Positions 27,601 through 43,400 of a stretch of 64,000 nucleotides of DNA are shown here, one piece after another (the first letter of the stretch is position 1; each line of letters opens with the position of its first letter). The translations under genes and the position numbers were made by a program. This stretch comes from Brachionus manjavacas (taxonomy: Eukaryota; Rotifera; Eurotatoria; Ploima; Brachionidae), in assembly GCA_019054805.1 (NCBI GenBank), contig JAHQIY010000004.1:558001-622000 (forward strand). The letters run 5' to 3'. The notes beneath the pieces were generated by a model. The model was not told the DNA's origin and ran no database searches. It saw nothing but the letters and a program-made list of their open reading frames with translations.

Positions 27601-30600
27601 GCCATAATTTAGCAATTTTGTAAAGGATACATACTTCGTATATTATTAAAAATATTAATTAGTAAAGATTCTCATTCATTCAGCTTGTATTTATACCAAA
27701 ATTCTCTGCATTTAAAGCGAGTTTATAAATGAATAAAAAAACAATATTTTTCAAATACCGACATCTTTTTGAGCATTTTTAAAAAATCTTTTTGATAAAA
27801 ATTTAACAACTATTAAATTTGTTAAAAGAGTTTTTCTTTTTTGATTTTTATATAAAGCTACCACTCTGCTTCAATTCAAAGCGAATCTTATAAAAAGATT
27901 TGCCAAATTGATGCACTCTTCACTGTAGTAGCCATAATTTAGCAATTTTGTAAAGGATACATACTTCGTATATTATTAAAAATATTAATTAGTAAAGATT
28001 CTCATTCATTCAGCTTGTATTTATACCAAAATTCTCTGCATTTAAAGCGAGTTTATAAATGAATAAAAAAACAATATTTTTCAAATACCGACATCTTTTT
28101 GAGCATTTTTAAAAAAATCTTTTTGCTAAAAATTTTTAACAACTATTAAATTTGTTAAAAGAGTTTTTCTTTTTTGATTTTTATATAAAGCTACCACTCT
28201 GCTTCAATTCAAAGCGAATCTTATAAAAAGATTTGCCAAATTGATGCACTCTTCACTGTAGTAGCCATAATTTAGCAATTTTGTAAAGGATACATACTTC
28301 GTATATTATTAAAAATATTAATTAGTAAAGATTCTCATTCATTCAGCTTGTATTTATACCAAAATTCTCTGCATTTAAAGCGAGTTTATAAATGAATAAA
28401 AAAACAATATTTTTCAAATACCGACATCTTTTTGAGCATTTTTAAAAAAATCTTTTTGCTAAAAATTTTTAACAACTATTAAATTTGTTAAAAGAGTTTT
28501 TCTTTTTTGATTTTTATATAAAGCTACCACTCTGCTTCAATTCAAAGCGAATCTTATAAAAAGATTTGCCAAATTGATGCACTCTTCACTGTAGTAGCCA
28601 TAATTTAGCAATTTTGTAAAGGATACATACTTCGTATATTATTAAAAATATTAATTAGTAAAGATTCTCATTCATTCAGCTTGTATTTATACCAAAATTC
28701 TCTGCATTTAAAGCGAGTTTATAAATGAATAAAAAAACAATATTTTTCAAATACCGACATCTTTTTGAGCATTTTTAAAAAAATCTTTTTGCTAAAAATT
28801 TTTAACAACTATTAAATTTGTTAAAAGAGTTTTTCTTTTTGATTTTTATATAAAGCTACCACTCTGCTTCAATTCAAAGCGAATCTTATAAAAAGATTTG
28901 CCAAATTGATGCACTCTTCACTGTAGTAGCCATAATTTAGCAATTTTGTAAAGGATACATACTTCGTATATTATTAAAAATATTAATTAGTAAAGATTCT
29001 CATTCATTCAGCTTGTATTTATACCAAAATTCTCTGCATTTAAAGCGAGTTTATAAATGAATAAAAAACAATATTTTTCAAATACCGACATCTTTTTGAG
29101 CATTTTTAAAAAATCTTTTTGCTAAAAATTGAACAACTATTAAATTTGTTAAAAGAGTTTTTCTTTTTTGATTTTTATATAAAGCTACCACTCTGCTTCA
29201 ATTCAAAGCGAATCTTATAAAAAGATTTGCCAAATTGATGCACTCTTCACTGTAGTAGCCATAATTTAGCAATTTTGTAAAGGATACATACTTCGTATAT
29301 TATTAAAAATATTAATTAGTAAAGATTCTCATTCATTCAGCTTGTATTTATACCAAAATTCTCTGCATTTAAAGCGAGTTTATAAATGAATAAAAAAACA
29401 ATATTTTTCAAATACCGACATCTTTTTGAGCATTTTTAAAAAAATCTTTTTGCTAAAAATTGAACAACTATTAAATTTGTTAAAAGAGTTTTTCTTTTTT
29501 GATTTTTATATAAAGCTACCACTCTGCTTCAATTCAAAGCGAATCTTATAAAAAGATTTGCCAAATTGATGCACTCTTCACTGTAGTAGCCATAATTTAG
29601 CAATTTTGTAAAGGATACATACTTCGTATATTATTAAAAATATTAATTAGTAAAGATTCTCATTCATTCAGCTTGTATTTATACCAAAATTCTCTGCATT
29701 TAAAGCGAGTTTATAAATGAATAAAAAAACAATATTTTTCAAATACCGACATCTTTTTGAGCATTTTTAAAAAAATCTTTTTGCTAAAAATTTAACAACT
29801 ATTAAATTTGTTAAAAGAGTTTTTCTTTTTTGATTTTTATATAAAGCTACCACTCTGCTTCAATTCAAAGCGAATCTTATAAAAGATTTGCCAAATTGAT
29901 GCACTCTTCACTGTAGTAGCCATAATTTAGCAATTTTGTAAAGGATACATACTTCGTATATTATTAAAAATATTAATTAGTAAAGATTCTCATTCATTCA
30001 GCTTGTATTTATACCAAAATTCTCTGCATTTAAAGCGAGTTTATAAATGAATAAAAAAACAATATTTTTCAAATACCGACATCTTTTTGAGCATTTTTAA
30101 AAAAATCTTTTTGCTAAAAATTTAACAACTATTAAATTTGTTAAAAGAGTTTTTCTTTTTTGATTTTTATATAAAGCTACCACTCTGCTTCAATTCAAAG
30201 CGAATCTTATAAAAAGATTTGCCAAATTGATGCACTCTTCACTGTAGTAGCCATAATTTAGCAATTTTGTAAAGGATACATACTTCGTATATTATTAAAA
30301 ATATTAATTAGTAAAGATTCTCATTCATTCAGCTTGTATTTATACCAAAATTCTCTGCATTTAAAGCGAGTTTATAAATGAATAAAAAAACAATATTTTT
30401 CAAATACCGACATCTTTTTGAGCATTTTTAAAAAAATCTTTTTGCTAAAAATTTTTAACAACTATTAAATTTGTTAAAAGAGTTTTTCTTTTTTGATTTT
30501 TATATAAAGCTACCACTCTGCTTCAATTCAAAGCGAATCTTATAAAAAGATTTGCCAAATTGATGCACTCTTCACTGTAGTAGCCATAATTTAGCAATTT

Positions 30601-31400
30601 TGTAAAGGATACATACTTCGTATATTATTAAAAATATTAATTAGTAAAGATTCTCATTCATTCAGCTTGTATTTATACCAAAATTCTCTGCATTTAAAGC
30701 GAGTTTATAAATGAATAAAAAAACAATATTTTTCAAATACCGACATCTTTTTGAGCATTTTTAAAAAATCTTTTTGCTAAAAATTTTTAACAACTATTAA
30801 ATTTGTTAAAAGAGTTTTTCTTTTTGATTTTTATATAAAGCTACCACTCTGCTTCAATTCAAAGCGAATCTTATAAAAAGATTTGCCAAATTGATGCACT
30901 CTTCACTGTAGTAGCCATAATTTAGCAATTTTGTAAAGGATACATACTTCGTATATTATTAAAAATATTAATTAGTAAAGATTCTCATTCATTCAGCTTG
31001 TATTTATACCAAAATTCTCTGCATTTAAAGCGAGTTTATAAATGAATAAAAAACAATATTTTTCAAATACCGACATCTTTTTGAGCATTTTTAAAAAATC
31101 TTTTTGCTAAAAATTTTTAACAACTATTAAATTTGTTAAAAGAGTTTTTCTTTTTTGATTTTTATATAAAGCTACCACTCTGCTTCAATTCAAAGCGAAT
31201 CTTATAAAAAGATTTGCCAAATTGATGCACTCTTCACTGTAGTAGCCATAATTTAGCAATTTTGTAAAGGATACATACTTCGTATATTATTAAAAATATT
31301 AATTAGTAAAGATTCTCATTCATTCAGCTTGTATTTATACCAAAATTCTCTGCATTTAAAGCGAGTTTATAAATGAATAAAAAAACAATATTTTTCAAAT
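18684..31400 (+). repeat. Satellite zone 2: mixed variants
   Basis: Monomers alternate between TTTTTAAAACT, TTTTTAACAACT, TTTAACAACT and TTGAACAACT in the same segment. TTTTTAACAACT looks intermediate between the zone 1 and zone 3 types. The left-zone markers CTTTCTG and TATTGTT almost vanish. One monomer (start 20011) is only 320 bp long because 11 bp are missing between two AAT words. Confidence 0.85.
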
Positions 31401-34400
31401 ACCGACATCTTTTTGAGCATTTTTAAAAAAATCTTTTTGCTAAAAATTGAACAACTATTAAATTTGTTAAAAGAGTTTTTCTTTTTTGATTTTTATATAA
31501 AGCTACCACTCTGCTTCAATTCAAAGCGAATCTTATAAAAAGATTTGCCAAATTGATGCACTCTTCACTGTAGTAGCCATAATTTAGCAATTTTGTAAAG
31601 GATACATACTTCGTATATTATTAAAAATATTAATTAGTAAAGATTCTCATTCATTCAGCTTGTATTTATACCAAAATTCTCTGCATTTAAAGCGAGTTTA
31701 TAAATGAATAAAAAAACAATATTTTTCAAATACCGACATCTTTTTGAGCATTTTTAAAAAATCTTTTTGCTAAAAATTGAACAACTATTAAATTTGTTAA
31801 AAGAGTTTTTCTTTTTTGATTTTTATATAAAGCTACCACTCTGCTTCAATTCAAAGCGAATCTTATAAAAAGATTTGCCAAATTGATGCACTCTTCACTG
31901 TAGTAGCCATAATTTAGCAATTTTGTAAAGGATACATACTTCGTATATTATTAAAAATATTAATTAGTAAAGATTCTCATTCATTCAGCTTGTATTTATA
32001 CCAAAATTCTCTGCATTTAAAGCGAGTTTATAAATGAATAAAAAAACAATATTTTTCAAATACCGACATCTTTTTGAGCATTTTTAAAAAAATCTTTTTG
32101 CTAAAAATTGAACAACTATTAAATTTGTTAAAAGAGTTTTTCTTTTTTGATTTTTATATAAAGCTACCACTCTGCTTCAATTCAAAGCGAATCTTATAAA
32201 AAGATTTGCCAAATTGATGCACTCTTCACTGTAGTAGCCATAATTTAGCAATTTTGTAAAGGATACATACTTCGTATATTATTAAAAATATTAATTAGTA
32301 AAGATTCTCATTCATTCAGCTTGTATTTATACCAAAATTCTCTGCATTTAAAGCGAGTTTATAAATGAATAAAAAAACAATATTTTTCAAATACCGACAT
32401 CTTTTTGAGCATTTTTAAAAAAATCTTTTTGCTAAAAATTGAACAACTATTAAATTTGTTAAAAGAGTTTTTCTTTTTTGATTTTTATATAAAGCTACCA
32501 CTCTGCTTCAATTCAAAGCGAATCTTATAAAAAGATTTGCCAAATTGATGCACTCTTCACTGTAGTAGCCATAATTTAGCAATTTTGTAAAGGATACATA
32601 CTTCGTATATTATTAAAAATATTAATTAGTAAAGATTCTCATTCATTCAGCTTGTATTTATACCAAAATTCTCTGCATTTAAAGCGAGTTTATAAATGAA
32701 TAAAAAAACAATATTTTTCAAATACCGACATCTTTTTGAGCATTTTTAAAAAATCTTTTTGCTAAAAATTGAACAACTATTAAATTTGTTAAAAGAGTTT
32801 TTCTTTTTTGATTTTTATATAAAGCTACCACTCTGCTTCAATTCAAAGCGAATCTTATAAAAAGATTTGCCAAATTGATGCACTCTTCACTGTAGTAGCC
32901 ATAATTTAGCAATTTTGTAAAGGATACATACTTCGTATATTATTAAAAATATTAATTAGTAAAGATTCTCATTCATTCAGCTTGTATTTATACCAAAATT
33001 CTCTGCATTTAAAGCGAGTTTATAAATGAATAAAAAAACAATATTTTTCAAATACCGACATCTTTTTGAGCATTTTTAAAAAATTTTTTTGCTAAAAATT
33101 TTGAACAACTATTAAATTTGTTAAAAGAGTTTTTCTTTTTGATTTTTATATAAAGCTACCACTCTGCTTCAATTCAAAGCGAATCTTATAAAAAGATTTG
33201 CCAAATTGATGCACTCTTCACTGTAGTAGCCATAATTTAGCAATTTTGTAAAGGATACATACTTCGTATATTATTAAAAATATTAATTAGTAAAGATTCT
33301 CATTCATTCAGCTTGTATTTATACCAAAATTCTCTGCATTTAAAGCGAGTTTATAAATGAATAAAAAAACAATATTTTTCAAATACCGACATCTTTTTGA
33401 GCATTTTTAAAAAAATCTTTTTGCTAAAAATTGAACAACTATTAAATTTGTTAAAAGAGTTTTTCTTTTTTGATTTTTATATAAAGCTACCACTCTGCTT
33501 CAATTCAAAGCGAATCTTATAAAAAGATTTGCCAAATTGATGCACTCTTCACTGTAGTAGCCATAATTTAGCAATTTTGTAAAGGATACATACTTCGTAT
33601 ATTATTAAAAATATTAATTAGTAAAGATTCTCATTCATTCAGCTTGTATTTATACCAAAATTCTCTGCATTTAAAGCGAGTTTATAAATGAATAAAAAAA
33701 CAATATTTTTCAAATACCGACATCTTTTTGAGCATTTTTAAAAAAATCTTTTTGCTAAAAATTGAACAACTATTAAATTTGTTAAAAGAGTTTTTCTTTT
33801 TTGATTTTTATATAAAGCTACCACTCTGCTTCAATTCAAAGCGAATCTTATAAAAAGATTTGCCAAATTGATGCACTCTTCACTGTAGTAGCCATAATTT
33901 AGCAATTTTGTAAAGGATACATACTTCGTATATTATTAAAAATATTAATTAGTAAAGATTCTCATTCATTCAGCTTGTATTTATACCAAAATTCTCTGCA
34001 TTTAAAGCGAGTTTATAAATGAATAAAAAAACAATATTTTTCAAATACCGACATCTTTTTGAGCATTTTTAAAAAAATCTTTTTGCTAAAAATTGAACAA
34101 CTATTAAATTTGTTAAAAGAGTTTTTCTTTTTTGATTTTTATATAAAGCTACCACTCTGCTTCAATTCAAAGCGAATCTTATAAAAAGATTTGCCAAATT
34201 GATGCACTCTTCACTGTAGTAGCCATAATTTAGCAATTTTGTAAAGGATACATACTTCGTATATTATTAAAAATATTAATTAGTAAAGATTCTCATTCAT
34301 TCAGCTTGTATTTATACCAAAATTCTCTGCATTTAAAGCGAGTTTATAAATGAATAAAAAAACAATATTTTTCAAATACCGACATCTTTTTGAGCATTTT

Positions 34401-37400
34401 TAAAAAAATCTTTTTGCTAAAAATTGAACAACTATTAAATTTGTTAAAAGAGTTTTTCTTTTTTGATTTTTATATAAAGCTACCACTCTGCTTCAATTCA
34501 AAGCGAATCTTATAAAAAGATTTGCCAAATTGATGCACTCTTCACTGTAGTAGCCATAATTTAGCAATTTTGTAAAGGATACATACTTCGTATATTATTA
34601 AAAATATTAATTAGTAAAGATTCTCATTCATTCAGCTTGTATTTATACCAAAATTCTCTGCATTTAAAGCGAGTTTATAAATGAATAAAAAAACAATATT
34701 TTTCAAATACCGACATCTTTTTGAGCATTTTTAAAAAAATCTTTTTGCTAAAAATTGAACAACTATTAAATTTGTTAAAAGAGTTTTTCTTTTTTGATTT
34801 TTATATAAAGCTACCACTCTGCTTCAATTCAAAGCGAATCTTATAAAAAGATTTGCCAAATTGATGCACTCTTCACTGTAGTAGCCATAATTTAGCAATT
34901 TTGTAAAGGATACATACTTCGTATATTATTAAAAATATTAATTAGTAAAGATTCTCATTCATTCAGCTTGTATTTATACCAAAATTCTCTGCATTTAAAG
35001 CGAGTTTATAAATGAATAAAAAAACAATATTTTTCAAATACCGACATCTTTTTGAGCATTTTTAAAAAAATCTTTTTGCTAAAAATTGAACAACTATTAA
35101 ATTTGTTAAAAGAGTTTTTCTTTTTTGATTTTTATATAAAGCTACCACTCTGCTTCAATTCAAAGCGAATCTTATAAAAAGATTTGCCAAATTGATGCAC
35201 TCTTCACTGTAGTAGCCATAATTTAGCAATTTTGTAAAGGATACATACTTCGTATATTATTAAAAATATTAATTAGTAAAGATTCTCATTCATTCAGCTT
35301 GTATTTATACCAAAATTCTCTGCATTTAAAGCGAGTTTATAAATGAATAAAAAACAATATTTTTCAAATACCGACTTCTTTTTGAGCATTTTTTAAAAAA
35401 TCTTTTTGCTAAAAATTGAACAACTATTAAATTTGTTAAAAGAGTTTTTCTTTTTTGATTTTTATATAAAGCTACCACTCTGCTTCAATTCAAAGCGAAT
35501 CTTATAAAAAGATTTGCCAAATTGATGCACTCTTCACTGTAGTAGCCATAATTTAGCAATTTTGTAAAGGATACATACTTCGTATATTATTAAAAATATT
35601 AATTAGTAAAGATTCTCATTCATTCAGCTTGTATTTATACCAAAATTCTCTGCATTTAAAGCGAGTTTATAAATGAATAAAAAAACAATATTTTTCAAAT
35701 ACCGACATCTTTTTGAGCATTTTTAAAAAATCTTTTTGCTAAAAATTGAACAACTATTAAATTTGTTAAAAGAGTTTTTCTTTTTTGATTTTTATATAAA
35801 GCTACCACTCTGCTTCAATTCAAAGCGAATCTTATAAAAAGATTTGCCAAATTGATGCACTCTTCACTGTAGTAGCCATAATTTAGCAATTTTGTAAAGG
35901 ATACATACTTCGTATATTATTAAAAATATTAATTAGTAAAGATTCTCATTCATTCAGCTTGTATTTATACCAAAATTCTCTGCATTTAAAGCGAGTTTAT
36001 AAATGAATAAAAAAACAATATTTTTCAAATACCGACATCTTTTTGAGCATTTTTAAAAAAATCTTTTTGCTAAAAATTGAACAACTATTAAATTTGTTAA
36101 AAGAGTTTTTCTTTTTTGATTTTTATATAAAGCTACCACTCTGCTTCAATTCAAAGCGAATCTTATAAAAAGATTTGCCAAATTGATGCACTCTTCACTG
36201 TAGTAGCCATAATTTAGCAATTTTGTAAAGGATACATACTTCGTATATTATTAAAAATATTAATTAGTAAAGATTCTCATTCATTCAGCTTGTATTTATA
36301 CCAAAATTCTCTGCATTTAAAGCGAGTTTATAAATGAATAAAAAAACAATATTTTTCAAATACCGACATCTTTTTGAGCATTTTTAAAAAAATCTTTTTG
36401 CTAAAAATTGAACAACTATTAAATTTGTTAAAAGAGTTTTTCTTTTTTGATTTTTATATAAAGCTACCACTCTGCTTCAATTCAAAGCGAATCTTATAAA
36501 AAGATTTGCCAAATTGATGCACTCTTCACTGTAGTAGCCATAATTTAGCAATTTTGTAAAGGATACATACTTCGTATATTATTAAAAATATTAATTAGTA
36601 AAGATTCTCATTCATTCAGCTTGTATTTATACCAAAATTCTCTGCATTTAAAGCGAGTTTATAAATGAATAAAAAAACAATATTTTTCAAATACCGACAT
36701 CTTTTTGAGCATTTTTAAAAAAATCTTTTTGCTAAAAATTGAACAACTATTAAATTTGTTAAAAGAGTTTTTCTTTTTTGATTTTTATATAAAGCTACCA
36801 CTCTGCTTCAATTCAAAGCGAATCTTATAAAAAGATTTGCCAAATTGATGCACTCTTCACTGTAGTAGCCATAATTTAGCAATTTTGTAAAGGATACATA
36901 CTTCGTATATTATTAAAAATATTAATTAGTAAAGATTCTCATTCATTCAGCTTGTATTTATACCAAAATTCTCTGCATTTAAAGCGAGTTTATAAATGAA
37001 TAAAAAAACAATATTTTTCAAATACCGACATCTTTTTGAGCATTTTTAAAAAAATCTTTTTGCTAAAAATTGAACAACTATTAAATTTGTTAAAAGAGTT
37101 TTTCTTTTTTGATTTTTATATAAAGCTACCACTCTGCTTCAATTCAAAGCGAATCTTATAAAAAGATTTGCCAAATTGATGCACTCTTCACTGTAGTAGC
37201 CATAATTTAGCAATTTTGTAAAGGATACATACTTCGTATATTATTAAAAATATTAATTAGTAAAGATTCTCATTCATTCAGCTTGTATTTATACCAAAAT
37301 TCTCTGCATTTAAAGCGAGTTTATAAATGAATAAAAAAACAATATTTTTCAAATACCGACATCTTTTTGAGCATTTTTAAAAAATCTTTTTGCTAAAAAT

Positions 37401-40400
37401 TGAACAACTATTAAATTTGTTAAAAGAGTTTTTCTTTTGATTTTTATATAAAGCTACCACTCTGCTTCAATTCAAAGCGAATCTTATAAAAAGATTTGCC
37501 AAATTGATGCACTCTTCACTGTAGTAGCCATAATTTAGCAATTTTGTAAAGGATACATACTTCGTATATTATTAAAAATATTAATTAGTAAAGATTCTCA
37601 TTCATTCAGCTTGTATTTATACCAAAATTCTCTGCATTTAAAGCGAGTTTATAAATGAATAAAAAAACAATATTTTTCAAATACCGACATCTTTTTGAGC
37701 ATTTTTAAAAAATCTTTTTGCTAAAAATTGAACAACTATTAAATTTGTTAAAAGAGTTTTTCTTTTTTGATTTTTATATAAAGCTACCACTCTGCTTCAA
37801 TTCAAAGCGAATCTTATAAAAAGATTTGCCAAATTGATGCACTCTTCACTGTAGTAGCCATAATTTAGCAATTTTGTAAAGGATACATACTTCGTATATT
37901 ATTAAAAATATTAATTAGTAAAGATTCTCATTCATTCAGCTTGTATTTATACCAAAATTCTCTGCATTTAAAGCGAGTTTATAAATGAATAAAAAAACAA
38001 TATTTTTCAAATACCGACATCTTTTTGAGCATTTTTAAAAAAATCTTTTTGCTAAAAATTGAACAACTATTAAATTTGTTAAAAGAGTTTTTCTTTTTTG
38101 ATTTTTATATAAAGCTACCACTCTGCTTCAATTCAAAGCGAATCTTATAAAAGATTTGCCAAATTGATGCACTCTTCACTGTAGTAGCCATAATTTAGCA
38201 ATTTTGTAAAGGATACATACTTCGTATATTATTAAAAATATTAATTAGTAAAGATTCTCATTCATTCAGCTTGTATTTATACCAAAATTCTCTGCATTTA
38301 AAGCGAGTTTATAAATGAATAAAAAACAATATTTTTCAAATACCGACATCTTTTTGAGCATTTTTAAAAAAATCTTTTTGCTAAAAATTGAACAACTATT
38401 AAATTTGTTAAAAGAGTTTTTCTTTTTTGATTTTTATATAAAGCTACCACTCTGCTTCAATTCAAAGCGAATCTTATAAAAAGATTTGCCAAATTGATGC
38501 ACTCTTCACTGTAGTAGCCATAATTTAGCAATTTTGTAAAGGATACATACTTCGTATATTATTAAAAATATTAATTAGTAAAGATTCTCATTCATTCAGC
38601 TTGTATTTATACCAAAATTCTCTGCATTTAAAGCGAGTTTATAAATGAATAAAAAAACAATATTTTTCAAATACCGACATCTTTTTGAGCATTTTTAAAA
38701 AAATCTTTTTGCTAAAAATTGAACAACTATTAAATTTGTTAAAAGAGTTTTTCTTTTTTGATTTTTATATAAAGCTACCACTCTGCTTCAATTCAAAGCG
38801 AATCTTATAAAAAGATTTGCCAAATTGATGCACTCTTCACTGTAGTAGCCATAATTTAGCAATTTTGTAAAGGATACATACTTCGTATATTATTAAAAAT
38901 ATTAATTAGTAAAGATTCTCATTCATTCAGCTTGTATTTATACCAAAATTCTCTGCATTTAAAGCGAGTTTATAAATGAATAAAAAAACAATATTTTTCA
39001 AATACCGACATCTTTTTGAGCATTTTTAAAAAAATCTTTTTGCTAAAAATTGAACAACTATTAAATTTGTTAAAAGAGTTTTTCTTTTTGATTTTTATAT
39101 AAAGCTACCACTCTGCTTCAATTCAAAGCGAATCTTATAAAAAGATTTGCCAAATTGATGCACTCTTCACTGTAGTAGCCATAATTTAGCAATTTTGTAA
39201 AGGATACATACTTCGTATATTATTAAAAATATTAATTAGTAAAGATTCTCATTCATTCAGCTTGTATTTATACCAAAATTCTCTGCATTTAAAGCGAGTT
39301 TATAAATGAATAAAAAAACAATATTTTTCAAATACCGACATCTTTTTGAGCATTTTTAAAAAAATCTTTTTGCTAAAAATTGAACAACTATTAAATTTGT
39401 TAAAAGAGTTTTTCTTTTTTGATTTTTATATAAAGCTACCACTCTGCTTCAATTCAAAGCGAATCTTATAAAAAGATTTGCCAAATTGATGCACTCTTCA
39501 CTGTAGTAGCCATAATTTAGCAATTTTGTAAAGGATACATACTTCGTATATTATTAAAAATATTAATTAGTAAAGATTCTCATTCATTCAGCTTGTATTT
39601 ATACCAAAATTCTCTGCATTTAAAGCGAGTTTATAAATGAATAAAAAAACAATATTTTTCAAATACCGACATCTTTTTGAGCATTTTTAAAAAAATCTTT
39701 TTGCTAAAAATTGAACAACTATTAAATTTGTTAAAAGAGTTTTTCTTTTTGATTTTTATATAAAGCTACCACTCTGCTTCAATTCAAAGCGAATCTTATA
39801 AAAAGATTTGCCAAATTGATGCACTCTTCACTGTAGTAGCCATAATTTAGCAATTTTGTAAAGGATACATACTTCGTATATTATTAAAAATATTAATTAG
39901 TAAAGATTCTCATTCATTCAGCTTGTATTTATACCAAAATTCTCTGCATTTAAAGCGAGTTTATAAATGAATAAAAAAACAATATTTTTCAAATACCGAC
40001 ATCTTTTTGAGCATTTTTAAAAAAATCTTTTTGCTAAAAATTGAACAACTATTAAATTTGTTAAAAGAGTTTTTCTTTTTGATTTTTATATAAAGCTACC
40101 ACTCTGCTTCAATTCAAAGCGAATCTTATAAAAAGATTTGCCAAATTGATGCACTCTTCACTGTAGTAGCCATAATTTAGCAATTTTGTAAAGGATACAT
40201 ACTTCGTATATTATTAAAAATATTAATTAGTAAAGATTCTCATTCATTCAGCTTGTATTTATACCAAAATTCTCTGCATTTAAAGCGAGTTTATAAATGA
40301 ATAAAAAAACAATATTTTTCAAATACCGACATCTTTTTGAGCATTTTTAAAAAAATCTTTTTGCTAAAAATTGAACAACTATTAAATTTGTTAAAAGAGT

Positions 40401-43400
40401 TTTTCTTTTTGATTTTTATATAAAGCTACCACTCTGCTTCAATTCAAAGCGAATCTTATAAAAAGATTTGCCAAATTGATGCACTCTTCACTGTAGTAGC
40501 CATAATTTAGCAATTTTGTAAAGGATACATACTTCGTATATTATTAAAAATATTAATTAGTAAAGATTCTCATTCATTCAGCTTGTATTTATACCAAAAT
40601 TCTCTGCATTTAAAGCGAGTTTATAAATGAATAAAAAAACAATATTTTTCAAATACCGACATCTTTTTGAGCATTTTTAAAAAAATCTTTTTGCTAAAAA
40701 TTGAACAACTATTAAATTTGTTAAAAGAGTTTTTCTTTTTTGATTTTTATATAAAGCTACCACTCTGCTTCAATTCAAAGCGAATCTTATAAAAAGATTT
40801 GCCAAATTGATGCACTCTTCACTGTAGTAGCCATAATTTAGCAATTTTGTAAAGGATACATACTTCGTATATTATTAAAAATATTAATTAGTAAAGATTC
40901 TCATTCATTCAGCTTGTATTTATACCAAAATTCTCTGCATTTAAAGCGAGTTTATAAATGAATAAAAAAACAATATTTTTCAAATACCGACATCTTTTTG
41001 AGCATTTTTAAAAAAATCTTTTTGCTAAAAATTGAACAACTATTAAATTTGTTAAAAGAGTTTTTCTTTTTGATTTTTATATAAAGCTACCACTCTGCTT
41101 CAATTCAAAGCGAATCTTATAAAAAGATTTGCCAAATTGATGCACTCTTCACTGTAGTAGCCATAATTTAGCAATTTTGTAAAGGATACATACTTCGTAT
41201 ATTATTAAAAATATTAATTAGTAAAGATTCTCATTCATTCAGCTTGTATTTATACCAAAATTCTCTGCATTTAAAGCGAGTTTATAAATGAATAAAAAAA
41301 CAATATTTTTCAAATACCGACATCTTTTTGAGCATTTTTAAAAAAATCTTTTTGCTAAAAATTGAACAACTATTAAATTTGTTAAAAGAGTTTTTCTTTT
41401 TTGATTTTTATATAAAGCTACCACTCTGCTTCAATTCAAAGCGAATCTTATAAAAAGATTTGCCAAATTGATGCACTCTTCACTGTAGTAGCCATAATTT
41501 AGCAATTTTGTAAAGGATACATACTTCGTATATTATTAAAAATATTAATTAGTAAAGATTCTCATTCATTCAGCTTGTATTTATACCAAAATTCTCTGCA
41601 TTTAAAGCGAGTTTATAAATGAATAAAAAAACAATATTTTTCAAATACCGACATCTTTTTGAGCATTTTTAAAAAATCTTTTTGCTAAAAATTGAACAAC
41701 TATTAAATTTGTTAAAAGAGTTTTTCTTTTTTGATTTTTATATAAAGCTACCACTCTGCTTCAATTCAAAGCGAATCTTATAAAAAGATTTGCCAAATTG
41801 ATGCACTCTTCACTGTAGTAGCCATAATTTAGCAATTTTGTAAAGGATACATACTTCGTATATTATTAAAAATATTAATTAGTAAAGATTCTCATTCATT
41901 CAGCTTGTATTTATACCAAAATTCTCTGCATTTAAAGCGAGTTTATAAATGAATAAAAAAACAATATTTTTCAAATACCGACATCTTTTTGAGCATTTTT
42001 AAAAAAATCTTTTTGCTAAAAATTGAACAACTATTAAATTTGTTAAAAGAGTTTTTCTTTTTTGATTTTTATATAAAGCTACCACTCTGCTTCAATTCAA
42101 AGCGAATCTTATAAAAAGATTTGCCAAATTGATGCACTCTTCACTGTAGTAGCCATAATTTAGCAATTTTGTAAAGGATACATACTTCGTATATTATTAA
42201 AAATATTAATTAGTAAAGATTCTCATTCATTCAGCTTGTATTTATACCAAAATTCTCTGCATTTAAAGCGAGTTTATAAATGAATAAAAAAACAATATTT
42301 TTCAAATACCGACATCTTTTTGAGCATTTTTAAAAAATTTTTTTGCTAAAAATTGAACAACTATTAAATTTGTTAAAAGAGTTTTTCTTTTTTGATTTTT
42401 ATATAAAGCTACCACTCTGCTTCAATTCAAAGCGAATCTTATAAAAAGATTTGCCAAATTGATGCACTCTTCACTGTAGTAGCCATAATTTAGCAATTTT
42501 GTAAAGGATACATACTTCGTATATTATTAAAAATATTAATTAGTAAAGATTCTCATTCATTCAGCTTGTATTTATACCAAAATTCTCTGCATTTAAAGCG
42601 AGTTTATAAATGAATAAAAAAACAATATTTTTCAAATACCGACATCTTTTTGAGCATTTTTAAAAAAATCTTTTTGCTAAAAATTGAACAACTATTAAAT
42701 TTGTTAAAAGAGTTTTTCTTTTTTGATTTTTATATAAAGCTACCACTCTGCTTCAATTCAAAGCGAATCTTATAAAAAGATTTGCCAAATTGATGCACTC
42801 TTCACTGTAGTAGCCATAATTTAGCAATTTTGTAAAGGATACATACTTCGTATATTATTAAAAATATTAATTAGTAAAGATTCTCATTCATTCAGCTTGT
42901 ATTTATACCAAAATTCTCTGCATTTAAAGCGAGTTTATAAATGAATAAAAAAACAATATTTTTCAAATACCGACATCTTTTTGAGCATTTTTAAAAAAAT
43001 CTTTTTGCTAAAAATTGAACAACTATTAAATTTGTTAAAAGAGTTTTTCTTTTTTGATTTTTATATAAAGCTACCACTCTGCTTCAATTCAAAGCGAATC
43101 TTATAAAAAGATTTGCCAAATTGATGCACTCTTCACTGTAGTAGCCATAATTTAGCAATTTTGTAAAGGATACATACTTCGTATATTATTAAAAATATTA
43201 ATTAGTAAAGATTCTCATTCATTCAGCTTGTATTTATACCAAAATTCTCTGCATTTAAAGCGAGTTTATAAATGAATAAAAAAACAATATTTTTCAAATA
43301 CCGACATCTTTTTGAGCATTTTTAAAAAAATCTTTTTGCTAAAAATTGAACAACTATTAAATTTGTTAAAAGAGTTTTTCTTTTTTGATTTTTATATAAA